Below, one piece after another: positions 1 to 9,770 of a stretch of DNA of 64,000 nucleotides. Both the position numbers and the translations under genes were made by a program. The notes under the pieces are model-generated. The model saw only the letters and a program-made list of their open reading frames with translations, was not told where the DNA came from and searched no databases. The stretch spans positions 24,415,487 to 24,479,486 of the forward strand of contig OZ035960.1 of the NCBI GenBank assembly GCA_964034945.1. The letters run 5' to 3'. Numbering within the stretch: position 1 is the first letter of the stretch; each line of letters begins with the position of its first letter. The stretch is from Chrysopilus asiliformis (taxonomy: Eukaryota > Arthropoda > Insecta > Diptera > Rhagionidae).

Positions 1-475
1 CTACTGCGTTTTCAGCATATTTGCTCAATGCTAACGCCACGACGCGATAGTTCGGAAGAAAAGTAAATAGTTTTCATTTCCGCTAATCACAGGCCGGCCA
101 ATTTGAAATATCATATCCTGCGTACCAGTCTTGTCCTTCATCGTCTAGAAACACACACATCTAGATCTAAAAAGGATCAAATCGTGAATTTTGACGACGC
201 GAAGAAAAATCTGTCTTAAACTGGAAACAGAATACTGAGTAGCAGCAGCAACAGCTGCAGCGAAATGTTGCTTTGAAAAATATAAGAAACAAGGACAGAA
301 GTATAACAGTGCGCTCGCAAACAATTACAGTGTTTAATAATGGGCTCGCAAAGCTTAAGGAAATTTAACAATAGGCGCGAGCCTCCTACAGCTAACCACT
401 ACTTATATTAAAAATCCTAGTAGGGATACGACTTTTTTTCTACATTTCGTTTATGGGCATGTGGTGGATACATAC
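1..475. other. Presumed intron of the BBS8/TTC8 gene, no gene seen
   Basis: This stretch lies directly downstream, on the minus strand, of the last visible BBS8 donor site at 475-474. I looked for the next expected TPR exon (in relatives it follows a motif like FYRRLLQ) and did not find it. The sequence is AT-rich with a short CAG-rich patch near 240-260. The remaining 3' exons should lie beyond the left edge. Confidence 0.4.
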
Positions 476-1632
476 CTGTAGTACAGTAAAGCCATTTCTG
501 GCTGATTATCATGAAAATAGTGAACAGCGATGCACGCTAAAGCTTCCGCGTTAATAGCATCCATTTGGGCTATAGATCGATATGTTTGAATTGACTCTGG
601 CAATCTTAGAAGCTGCTCGTAAATCCTCGCCTGCTGAGTAAGCAAACTAGTCTCAAATGGCAACCGTTCGACGGCATTTCCCAGCAATTGCAGCGCTATT
701 TGGGGTTCATCCAACTTCAAGTACATTTTCACCATTAGCAAATACGTATCAGGATGTGGGAAATTCCCTAATGAACGTTTTAAAAATTCCTCAGCCTTTC
801 TAGGATGATTCATCACAATGAGACATCTTCCACGTTGTTGATCCCACCACCAATCTACGTTCTGTTTTTCTACCTCCGCGACCGCCTCACAAAGAGAAAA
901 AGCCTTCTGAGGGTCACTTTCATGATAGAAAAGGAACTGAAATAACGGCTTTACAACGGTTTTCCTTTCAGCGTAAATAGTGGGATTCATTCGGGATGCT
1001 TGAAACAAGGATGCAGTGGGGTCTGCAAGTGTGTATGCTGCGGCCGATGTCATTCTAACGCGTCTAGCAGTACCGCAGCGAGAAGCTGGCCGACTGGACA
1101 ACGCAGATCCAGGACGAATTGAGGAGGTACCAGGACGAGCCTAAAGAAAACCACTCTCAAAAATTAAATTTTGCAAATTTTTCAAAATTCCACCATTCCA
1201 GTAAGTGGACGAGCAGTTTGAGTCCTGGGTCGCAAGCTGCCTTTGAGGCTCGTACTTGGCCTTGGAGTGAATGCTGTCTTAATTGATGTTCCCGGACGAG
1301 CTGCTGTTGCAATTCGTTCAAACTCAACCTCCTCATTATCTGAAAAATTCATTCAAATGTTAAAATTAACTGTGGAATGGCGCTGTTCGCATTTTTTAAA
1401 ATTTACCTTCGCCTTCGTCAAACGTCTCTAAATCATCCACAAAAACTCTCTGCGTTAACGCCCTCATTTTCAACTGCCAAATGCCGTCATTCATCCAGTG
1501 ATTTCTGGGATCAGCCAACTGTCCATCTCGGCCACCCTGCAACAATGTATTGCACAACTCCAAGCATTTTTCATAGTTTCGTCTGCGAAAAAGAGAAACC
1601 GCCTGGAAGTATTTGTCCAATTGATCTCGCAT
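476..1632 (-). CDS. BBS8: Bardet-Biedl syndrome 8 protein / TTC8, 5' part (partial)
   Basis: A subunit of the BBSome, the coat-like complex that moves membrane proteins in and out of cilia. Three minus-strand exons join in frame: 1632-1407 (ATG at 1632), 1339-1194 and 1140-476. The first ends G|gtaaat and completes an Asp codon with exon 2; the exon 2/3 border is phase 0 with a weak gtggaa donor. The first 124 residues hold the family N-terminus (FRRRNYEKC, then WQLKMRALTQRVFVDDL) and repeated ARPGTS/RPLTG motifs as in vertebrate TTC8. Exon 3 continues these and enters the TPR array (DWWWDQQRGRCL, then PDTYLLMVKMYLKLDEPQIAL, then EALACIAVHYFHDNQPEMAL). About 345 of roughly 500-540 expected residues are present; the C-terminal TPRs lie outside the window. 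In flies BBS genes act mainly in ciliated sensory neurons. The assignment is firm; the exon 2 donor is the least certain point. Confidence 0.9.
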
Positions 1633-1748
1633 TTTATGAAGTTGCTATTTGAAATCCTTAAAATTAATATTAATTTAGTAGTAAAACTTAAATAGGACTG
1701 TAGAAATACAATCGGCACAAAAAAAATTCTTACTACCTAAAAATCGTA

Positions 1749-2079
1749 GGGTCAGGTACGGATAGATGCCTTAGTAGGATATATGCCCCGAATCGCGAAT
1801 CTGCTAAACTTAATTATCCATAGCGGATACAAATTACTGAATGTAACACCCACTATATAATAGGGCGTCCCTAGTATGTTTACAAAATTACAAACAAGAA
1901 CAATGCCCATGAAATTTATGGTTCTTTTCTTATTCGCCAAAGGGTTCTGAAATTTGACAGGGATATAGTTAAATAATGAAACTATCCTACAGCTTTAAAG
2001 GTATATGAGTAGGTACTTTAAAAAATGAGAATTACACAGCGTTTTTCCTAAAGGTGTGACATCTATCCGTACCTTACCC
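1749..2079. mobile_element. MITE with TA target duplication (331 bp)
   Basis: Inverted ends GGGTCAGGTACGGATAGATG (left) and its near-copy GGGTAAGGTACGGATAGATG (right, reverse complement) are flanked by TA on both sides (1747-1748 and 2080-2081). No coding capacity. A TA duplication fits a Tc1/mariner or pogo-type non-autonomous element; the family is inferred only from that. Confidence 0.75.
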
Positions 2080-2339
2080 TATATAAAAAATTTTAAGAAT
2101 TAATAAAAAATATTTGTAAGTTTTTTTTCAAAAAATCGGAGAAAATCAAATTTTTTTTTACAAAAATTGAATATCTGTATGTATGGACTTGGATCGACAA
2201 CCACATAACCCAGTAGTCCTCAAACTTTTTCGCTGGCTTACTCCCTAGCGGGCAATTATATTTTCGCTGAATTCCTTAATACGATTATATGTTATAAATA
2301 TGATCTTAAAATGTATGTTGTGAAAAAAAAATTTTTAAT

Positions 2340-2571
2340 ATTTATTTTTACCATGAAGGCTGTCCGTGAAATGTTACTCGGGGTGAGAAAGAGAAATGTT
2401 ACTCGGGGGTTTTCTGGGTCCCTGATTACTAATCTAATGTTGGAATTTCAAAATTCGAAACGGAAAGTCGAGTACGTGTTTTTCCCCCAAAAACTATTTC
2501 TTGGGGAGTTTTCGTTACAAAATAATTTATGAAAAAAAAACTTAACCCGGCAACGACGGGTCTGCATCTAG
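2340..2571 (+). mobile_element. Helitron-like 3' end (CTAG|T terminus)
   Basis: The end reads ACCCGGCAACGACGGGT (short GC-rich hairpin), seven bases, then CTAG followed by host T at 2572. This is the classic Helitron 3' signature. The upstream part (GGGGTGAGAAAG, then TTACTCGGGGGTTTTCTGGG) resembles the copy ending at 48951. The 5' end was not located, so the left border is approximate. Confidence 0.6.
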
Positions 2572-3960
2572 TATGTTATTAAATCAACAACAATAATTGG
2601 CCCCATAAACGTTTTGAACTATATTTTTTATTTGCCACAAACTAAACCTTATAAAGCATCTGTAACCAAATATGAAAAAGTCGGTTGAAAATGTCCATTT
2701 GAACGTAGCCAAAACTTTGTAATCCGCATAAAGAAAACAAGCTCTGGAAAGGTGAGCCTTACCTTAAGATCTAAAATTCAACAGTGGTTGTACTCGCACA
2801 AAAAAATCGAACATAACAAAAGGGTTGAGCGCATGCGGAACATGACTTATTATGCGAATTATGTTTTATGATTATAGGGGCTATGGAATTTTCCTCAGTT
2901 AACTCAATCTTTTTTTTGTGTTTTTTTTCACCCAGTTCTATACCCAATGTCGCTCCTGTCGTCATCATCGCCAGACATTACATTCTGACTGATCTTGAAA
3001 ATAATTCTTAAATGCAGTCAGATCCCATTCCATGCCATCCAATCTTAGCAGTGAATTCCAATTTGGACCTTCTTTCATATTTGCTGTCATATCTGGGCTC
3101 ATGTTTAAAAATTCCCTCCACTGATAAAAAAAAATAATAAAAGCAGCGAATAACTCAACAGACTGAGAATAATTTTAGGCCATACTATATATTACTATAA
3201 TAAAACCAAAATAATAACAATAAAAACCGTAAAGAACGATACGAAATCGTATTAACGTGCACTCACACACGCAGAGCTACAAAAAAAGAACAAACGAATT
3301 GATACAAAGTGATCATCAATTCGTTTGTACAATGTTGCAATTTTGAAGAGGATCTTCAAGTATATCTGGTAGATATGGTCGCGATCTTGTTGCAATCGAT
3401 ATGACAGATGTTTTTCATTTCTTTAAAAAATGATTTTACCAAGTAATTTGAGAATTTTAATCACTGACCCAAAAGAAAAATTAAGAACTCTCATATTGAA
3501 TATGCGAAGGCAATAAGATATAAAATATACCACAAATGGAAATGACGAAGGATACATTTAGTGGCAAAAGAGATTTTATTGAAGCGAGAATGTTTGAAAA
3601 TTATACAGCAGTCCGTTAAAATGATACTTTCATTTATTATATTTTTTTTTATTAAGTTTTGGTAATCACCACTCACGACAGGAATTCTCTTTTTTTTCTT
3701 ATTCCCATCAACATTAAACAAGATACGATACTAAATATTTGACATTTATGCTGTAATCTTAAAAAGTTCAGTAGCGCATTAAATTCCTTTCTTAAGAAAT
3801 AATCTGTCAAAACAGGTTAAAAATTGTTGAAGAGGCAGGAATGGTATTTAAAATTGATTAATACTCTGGAGGTATCTAAAATTTTAGTTTTTCTTTTGTT
3901 GATTAAAATTTTTGAAGTTAGAATAATGTTTTGAACCTCTTTTAAGATTCATTTAAAATA
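2572..3960. other. Intergenic, no gene seen
   Basis: AT-rich sequence with only short chance reading frames. Around 3270-3330 a short imperfect inverted repeat (CAAACGAATTGAT / ATCAATTCGTTTG) can form a hairpin. Nothing else supportable. Confidence 0.5.
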
Positions 3961-4572
3961 CACCAATACCTCACTTTGCGTCGTGGTTACGTTCCAAAAA
4001 AACACGACGCAAATTGAAACGACGCAAAGTGAATTATGATTTTCTATAGCAAACCATGTAAAGATCGAAGATAGGTTCCAGGGTTACGAAAATACTACTT
4101 TTTAAAAAGAAAATTGAACAAAGTAAACATTTAAAAAACAAAAATAATATAAATCTGCCAATAAATAAATTGGAAAAATATTTACCTTTTTTGTAACCAG
4201 AAACAACCCGTAAAAATTTATAAAAATTTATTATTCTCTTTTTAAAAAAATAACAACACACTAATTGAAACTGAACTCTAAAATTAGCAAAACAAAGTGA
4301 AAATAAAACTTTATTAAAATTGCGTTGATTTTCAGTTAGAAAGGGAATCCCCGAGTTTCGATGGCATGGCGCAATTAGAAAGAAAAGTCGTGCCATCTTT
4401 TAGAAAAAAAAAGAAAATTTCAAAAAATTTCAAAAAAAAAAATTAAAGACTCGAACCCAAAACAACGCAACTTCGAAAATCTAACGACGCACAGTGAAAA
4501 TTAGTACTAATTCAGCAGCGACGCAACTTCGAAAAAACGCAAAACGAAAAGACGCAAAGCGAGGTATTGGTG
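3961..4572. mobile_element. MITE with CACCAATACCTC ends, TA duplication (612 bp)
   Basis: The left end CACCAATACCTCACTTTGCG matches the reverse complement of the right end (CACCAATACCTCGCTTTGCG). TA flanks both sides (3959-3960, 4573-4574). Subterminal repeats of CGACGCAAANTGAA occur near both ends. There is no coding frame of note. Probably a Tc1/mariner-type MITE. Confidence 0.8.
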
Positions 4573-4978
4573 TATAAGTAGGTTGTTACCTAAATTTTGA
4601 AAAACACATGATTTCGAAACCAATGTTTTCCTTGTCCTAACTGTCCTAATGGACTGTAATATCCCTATAAAATTCAAAATTGCAGGACAATCGGTTGAAT
4701 GGTTTTCGAGTTAGAACTGTTGAAAGTAGGCGAGGCCCGGGTTGTTTTTTGACTAAAATTTCCCACAGATTTTTTGTTATTTCTCGAAAACGGGAATTAT
4801 GAAAAAAAATGCCATGGTTGGGGGGGAGGGCAATTAGTAGTTATGGTGTATTTTTTCTAGACCCTCTCCTGACGCTGCACTTGCGCACAACATATTCCTC
4901 CCTGCCTATGACCCGCATTCAAGGAGAGCATAATGGTTGCAGCGCACTTTTTCCGTCACCGCCGAGTTTGAATCCAAG

Positions 4979-5206
4979 TCAAACTTGCCGCCGCCGCCCA
5001 ATAAGTTTTGATGTTTCAATTTTGACAGCAGCATATGCCGACGGTGCCGCTATCATTGTAGCTGGCTCGGCGGTATGTGTGGCGGCGCCGTCGCCGCTGC
5101 CGCTTTCCGCGTTCACTGTGGTTGAACCATAAACCACATCTCCAATTGTCCTTCCGACTAACCTGAGCCGTGCTTCGGCATTAATCGCTCTTCTCCTAAG
5201 CTCTGG
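4979..5206 (-). CDS. Candidate terminal coding exon of unknown protein
   Basis: A minus-strand frame opens at a good acceptor (a T-rich tract ending TTTTAG at 5207) and stays open for 75 codons to TGA at 4979. It starts PELRRRAINAEARLRLVGRT and goes on IGDVVYGSTTV, then an Ala/Thr/Gly-rich tail ending LIGRRRQV. The first 30 residues look like an amphipathic helix. The block is clearly GC-richer than its neighbours. I do not recognise the family and found no convincing partner exon; a minus-strand ATG frame at about 5318-5439 (ending VDASASLGLE) is a possible upstream piece but has no visible donor. A competing plus-strand frame covers 4809-5132, so this could be chance. Confidence 0.3.
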   Translation of the reverse strand, partial: PELRRRAINAEARLRLVGRTIGDVVYGSTTVNAESGSGDGAATHTAEPATMIAAPSAYAAVKIETSKLIGRRRQV

Positions 5207-6377
5207 CTAAAAGTATGAAAAAAAACACCTCTACACATTTAATTGAAGTGGCGATTAACGAATCAACTTATTTTACGGATTTTTTCATTCCAATCCAAGA
5301 GATGCGGACGCATCAACCAAAATGGCAACCCCGATCGTGTTGACGGCAAGTATTCGTAGCGACTTTCCGAGAGGTGAAACTTTCATATCGGCGTTATATT
5401 TGACCTTCATGTCCAAAAACTGATGCCTGGGTCGCATTTTTTTTGAATTTTCGACCCTCAGCGAAATTTTCTTATAGAAGCTTTCCCCCTACTTTTTAAA
5501 AAATTTGCCTGCGGCGCAATTTTTTAAAAACTGAGTCATGTTACTTCCCTGTAAAAATTTTCTAGCAACCAAAATTCACTTTTAACATTTTTTTAAACAA
5601 AAGAGACACCAGATAAAGGTTTCTACTCGGGCAATAGGCAATAGACGTCTGCAGGTGATTTGTAAAAATTCACGAAATATGATAATATTTTAACTTTGGT
5701 AAAATTATTTTATAAAATTTCTTACGAAAAATTTGACTTTTTTGAAGCTTTTTTTTACTGTGGGATCGCAAACTATCTCAGCTTTCAATGCATATAAAAT
5801 GGTGGCCGTATAAGCGATTTAATTTGCAATTCTGCAGTTATTATAATACATTGTTTCCTTTAATTTACTTACACTCTACACTGATTAATTCAATGTTCTA
5901 AGATTCGCCGAAATATAGAAAACACTATCAAAAATTAACAGATGACTGAAAAATATCAATATAAGGAATTTAGTGTTTGGTTCTCTGGTATCCTAGCAAT
6001 ATTGAAAAAAAACTAAAAAAAAATATTCAAAGAACAGGTGGTTGATGTGGTTGAATACGTCTACAATTTAAGGAATGTATGACCTTTTCTTTTTCTTTTC
6101 GTTGCTCACTCAATCTAACAATAAGTTCAACATTGGAGAAGTCCATCAACGGTTAAGGTAAAAAATTAGAAAATATTCGGCTGAAGTTATGCCAGGAATT
6201 TTTTACCTTTTATTACCTGACCATGAAATTTCAATCGGTTGAGCATGGAACAACAGAACTGCCAGAGATTGTTTCCCTAACCTAAACTAGTGAATAAATC
6301 CATTCTATTTTGTAGTCTTTATACAACAACAGCAGGATAAATACTACAAAAGCATTTTTATATTATTTTTCCTTTAG

Positions 6378-6452
6378 GTGAAGTTCCCGATGGTCCGTAT
6401 TTATCAGCTCAACTCACAAATGAATTCGACAAATGGAATTCTTTTCCTTTAA
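6378..6452 (+). CDS. Candidate internal exon of unknown gene
   Basis: A 75-nt block sits between a strong acceptor (TTTTTCCTTTAG, ending 6377) and a strong donor (AA|GTATGT at 6453). In one phase it encodes EVPDGPYLSAQLTNEFDKWN followed by SFPL, which looks like real protein, and the exon length is a multiple of three. No family was recognised and no neighbouring exons could be joined. It may be an isolated exon of a gene with long introns or a transposon-derived relic. Confidence 0.3.
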   Translation: MKFPMVRIYQLNSQMNSTNGILFL

Positions 6453-6960
6453 GTATGTACCAAACGTATTCAGGAGATATATTCAATATCTTTGGATAGT
6501 ATTCGTGTTGTTATCACGATTTTTAATGTTTTTTTTTCCTGGTTTTTTATCACTAAATCTAAAATTCCTAACACCGTCTCCAATGGAATGCAACAATGTT
6601 GTGTTTTGCCCATCAGACAAACAAACCTTAGGCGATAAAAGTTTACGTTGATTTCACAAGAAATTCCATTGGAATGCACAGTTTTGTTTATTCAAAGGAA
6701 TTACCAATTTCAATTTATTTTTTCTTTCATTCGTGACGTTAAGTAGACACTGCGGAGGTAGTCTATAAAAATTATAAAAACGACAAGGGATATTAATTTT
6801 CTAACAATGTTGCTGGCATGTGATGTTTTCAATTATTTTAATTTACATGAAAGGATGACATCTTTTAAGCGATCATTAATTAGTTTTTTTTATATTAAAT
6901 TTTACATTCTTTGATTAAAACTCTAAACCCATACTAAAATTATTTAAAAACATAACAAAA

Positions 6961-7333
6961 GCTATAATTGCCAATCTGGCAATCATTGGAGACCCGTATG
7001 GTGATATTCGTATCAAAATTCGAACAGTTATACCAAAATTCCACTTTGAAGTTAAACTTTCCAATAAGATTTTTTAAAATTTATTCCAATCGGATTTTGA
7101 TGTATGGGAGTTTTATGTAACATCATATCCTAAATAACTTTTGTTCTTGGACTTTTTTGATAAGATGCACCGTTTTTGAGATATTCACAAAAACCGTTTT
7201 CGTTCGTATGGGGGATACCCCCCCTAATGGTTCATTTTTGCCCATTAACGAACTTAGCCTCACATTTTATGAAAAACGAATCTGCGCAAAATTTCAAGTC
7301 TCTAGCTCAATCCGTGCGCCCGCAATCCGCGCC

Positions 7334-7367
<34 letters not shown>

Positions 7368-7548
7368 GGACAGACGGACAGACGGACGGACAGACGGACA
7401 GACGGACGGACATGCTAAATTCAACTTTTTTCATCATTCTAAACACACTGGTGTAATTCATTTTTGTGTGCGATGACGAGATCTTGGCGTTACAAACGGT
7501 AAGGCAAAGTTAATATACCCTTTGGTTTCACCATACGGGTATAAAAAT
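6961..7548 (+). repeat. Interspersed repeat with GACAGACGGACA tract, copy A
   Basis: It begins GCTATAATTGCCAATCTGGC and ends with a CACCATACGGGTATAAAAAT block. The same sequence recurs reversed at 45221-45767. Near the ends, CCCGTATGGTGA (about 6993) and TCACCATACGGG (about 7529) form an inverted repeat. The middle holds a (GACA)n/(GGACA)n run at 7335-7412. No protein frame spans it. The family is unclassified. Confidence 0.65.
7335..7412 (+). repeat. (GACA)n / GGACA tandem tract
   Basis: A simple run of GACA units grades into GGACA and GGACGGACA units. It produces two overlapping DRQTDRQTD reading frames that are not genes. It is a constant part of the surrounding interspersed repeat. Confidence 0.9.
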
Positions 7549-8884
7549 GCATACAGTGGTCCCCGGATAACTGCACATGAGAAAAATCCTGTATTTGTTG
7601 TGCAGTTACGAGGGTTTGGGATTATCCAATACTCCTTTAACAGCAACAATTGTACCCTTTTCACTGCACGAAATGGTGTACTCGTCAGGTTCCCTATTTT
7701 TTTTGTATTTTAATAGTGAAACTCGAAAAAATGTATTCATAAATTTCAAAACAAAACTCATCCCGCGATACTTCAATAAAGTAAGGAATCTATAAAAATT
7801 ACCCTTTCTACAATTGAATTAAAAAACAATTATGATTTAAAATTATGCTCTTAATTGCTTAAAATTTTAATCTTCTGTTTTGCTGACAACAAAATAAATT
7901 TACTATCATTTGTTACTTAAAGTAATTTATCAAAATAAAGGAAAAAATTAATTGAAAATGCTACAAATGATAAAATATATGGATACTAGAATTTTATAAC
8001 TAGCATATCAATAAAATTGTGACAAGCTATCATTTTTCATCAAATGGTAGGGAAAAGAACCGACAAAAAGATACGTTCCTTGTATGTATACATACTAACA
8101 TGATACAATTTGCGAATGTTAAGATCAAGCCGAAGTCAGAAACAAGAATCCATCCATAAAATAAAATACGACAGAAAAACAACCACATCAGAAATATATC
8201 GCAAGTGAATCAAACCGCATTACTAACTAACCAACCTGTAGCTACTGTATTGATATCGATTGATCTTGTGCCGCGCTAGCACAGGTCTATAGTGTAAAAA
8301 AATATAGCCCCCTTTGATAAAAAACGGAACGGAAAAAATGTAATAAACAAAAAATAATACACAGAAGAGCAGCAGATTCACTCAAAGGAAATTAAAGCCC
8401 AAAGAAGACATGTCTACTCAATTCAAGTAAATTATTCCGGAGACCCAATGTCCACCACTGCATAGTGTAATGTAGTACTATATATCCGTAGTTTGGGTTA
8501 GGATCTCCTTTGGCTATCAGGTCACTGGGCATTCTATATTTTATACAGTGGAAATCGGTTTTAATGGAATAATTTTACAGGCAAAAAACCTTTTTTTTTC
8601 GAGATTTTGGACTGTGAATTTGATAGAAGCTATATCAAAATTTTGTTGGAAAATCCCACAAATTTCATATTCCATACCTAATCCTCTTCACAAAGTTGAA
8701 AAATAGTGTGATTTTGATAAAAAAAAACAGATTTTTTGATTCTTATTAACATCGCACCTGCCTAAAACGAGATTTGACGCCCGCCAGATTTCCTAAAAAA
8801 TTTCTACTCTGCTCCAGTAGTTAGAGGTAGCGCATAGATAAGATTGCAGCATTTGTAAAGTGTTAGGTAGGTATCATTTTTGCC
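7549..8884. other. Intergenic with a pogo-like terminus, no gene seen
   Basis: At 7552 the sequence TACAGTGGTCCCCGGATAAC followed by TGCAC resembles pogo/Tigger ends and recurs at 49660 as TACAGTAATCCCCGGATAAC. The partner end was not found. The rest is AT-rich; 8430-8510 contains a weak inverted repeat (GGAGACCCAA ... TTGGGTTAGGATCTCC). Confidence 0.4.
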
Positions 8885-9770
8885 AACACTTACCCCCGTT
8901 GCACACTTGAGCTAAGCTACGCGGCGATATTTTTGGTAAATATATGCATTTTTCCACTTTATCTGCAGCCATTTTTAGATATAAATTATTTAACGCGATT
9001 GAAAATATTCCGCAAAAGAATTCAATTTTCACGTTTTCCTTACTCTTTTATGTCCACAAGATACTACACTTTTGCAAACACCGATTCTACACTGTATAAC
9101 GCTGAAAATATTTATATGTGAGTGTCAGCGATGCCAGCGAAGTCGTTCGCGTAGTTGAGGTCTGAACTACGCGAGCGAGCTTATGCCTGGAGCCCAATGA
9201 ACGCAACGGGAACGCAGAAACTGTCACTTACAAGTTTGTTCCATAGAAATCATTCGAAGTGAGCACAGTGAACGCAGTGAACGCAAATACAACGCAAAAG
9301 TTTGCAAACTTCTAACTTTGCCGCAGCAATTCTGCGTTGACAGTTCATAAAGTGAGGTTGGGGAAATGTCGTTCGAGGAAAAATTGATAGCCTTAGTGCA
9401 ATAACATACAAATAACAAAGATAAAGGCCAACAAAGCAAATTATTGCTTCAAAATTATCCATTTTTGTAATTTTGCCAACTTTATACCACTTTATATTAT
9501 GTCACTTGTACTACTTCACGAGATGCCATTGGGCTCTGCCGCCGAAATGTTGCGCTGCGTGACAGTTCACAGCGTTGGAGTTGCGTTCGCGTTGCGTTCA
9601 TTGGGCTCCAGAGGTTAGTCCGCGTCGCTCATGACTACGCGATGTAGTTTCATAGTTTCGCTGAAGTGTGCGGTCGCCAATGCAAATGCTAAGGATTTTA
9701 CTTTCAGCGAGAAACTTAGTTCACGTAGTCGAGCTCGCTTAGCTGAAGTGTGCGACGGGGGTGAGTGTTG
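8885..9770. mobile_element. TIR element containing a nested second element
   Basis: Outer inverted ends AACACTTACCCCCGTTGCAC (left) and the near-identical reverse complement of the right end (AACACTCACCCCCGTCGCAC) continue through ACTTGAGCTAAGC for about 33 bp. No clear target duplication is seen. Its centre is interrupted by the insert at 9188-9612. Non-coding. Confidence 0.6.
9188..9612 (-). mobile_element. Nested MITE sharing its interior with hAT copies
   Basis: Ends CTGGAGCCCAATGAACGCAA and the matching inverted end at about 9593-9612. The interior is homologous, in reverse orientation, to the middle of the hAT elements at 17503-18748 and 34261-35135 (GCAATTCTGCGTTGACAGTT and CCATTTTTGTAATTTTGCCA stretches). 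The target duplication is unclear. Confidence 0.55.

Larger units (their letters stand above)
4573..6960. other. Intergenic stretch with two candidate exons
   Basis: Mostly AT-rich, but 4880-5210 is distinctly GC-richer than its surroundings. Apart from the two candidate exons listed separately (4979-5206 minus, 6378-6452 plus), nothing coding could be supported. A stretch near 4640-4760 resembles sequence around 29630-29700 and looks repetitive. Confidence 0.4.

Noticed and set aside
7157..7456. Open frames with DRQTDRQTD repeats
   Set aside because: They are produced by the GACA/GGACA tandem tract inside a non-coding interspersed repeat.
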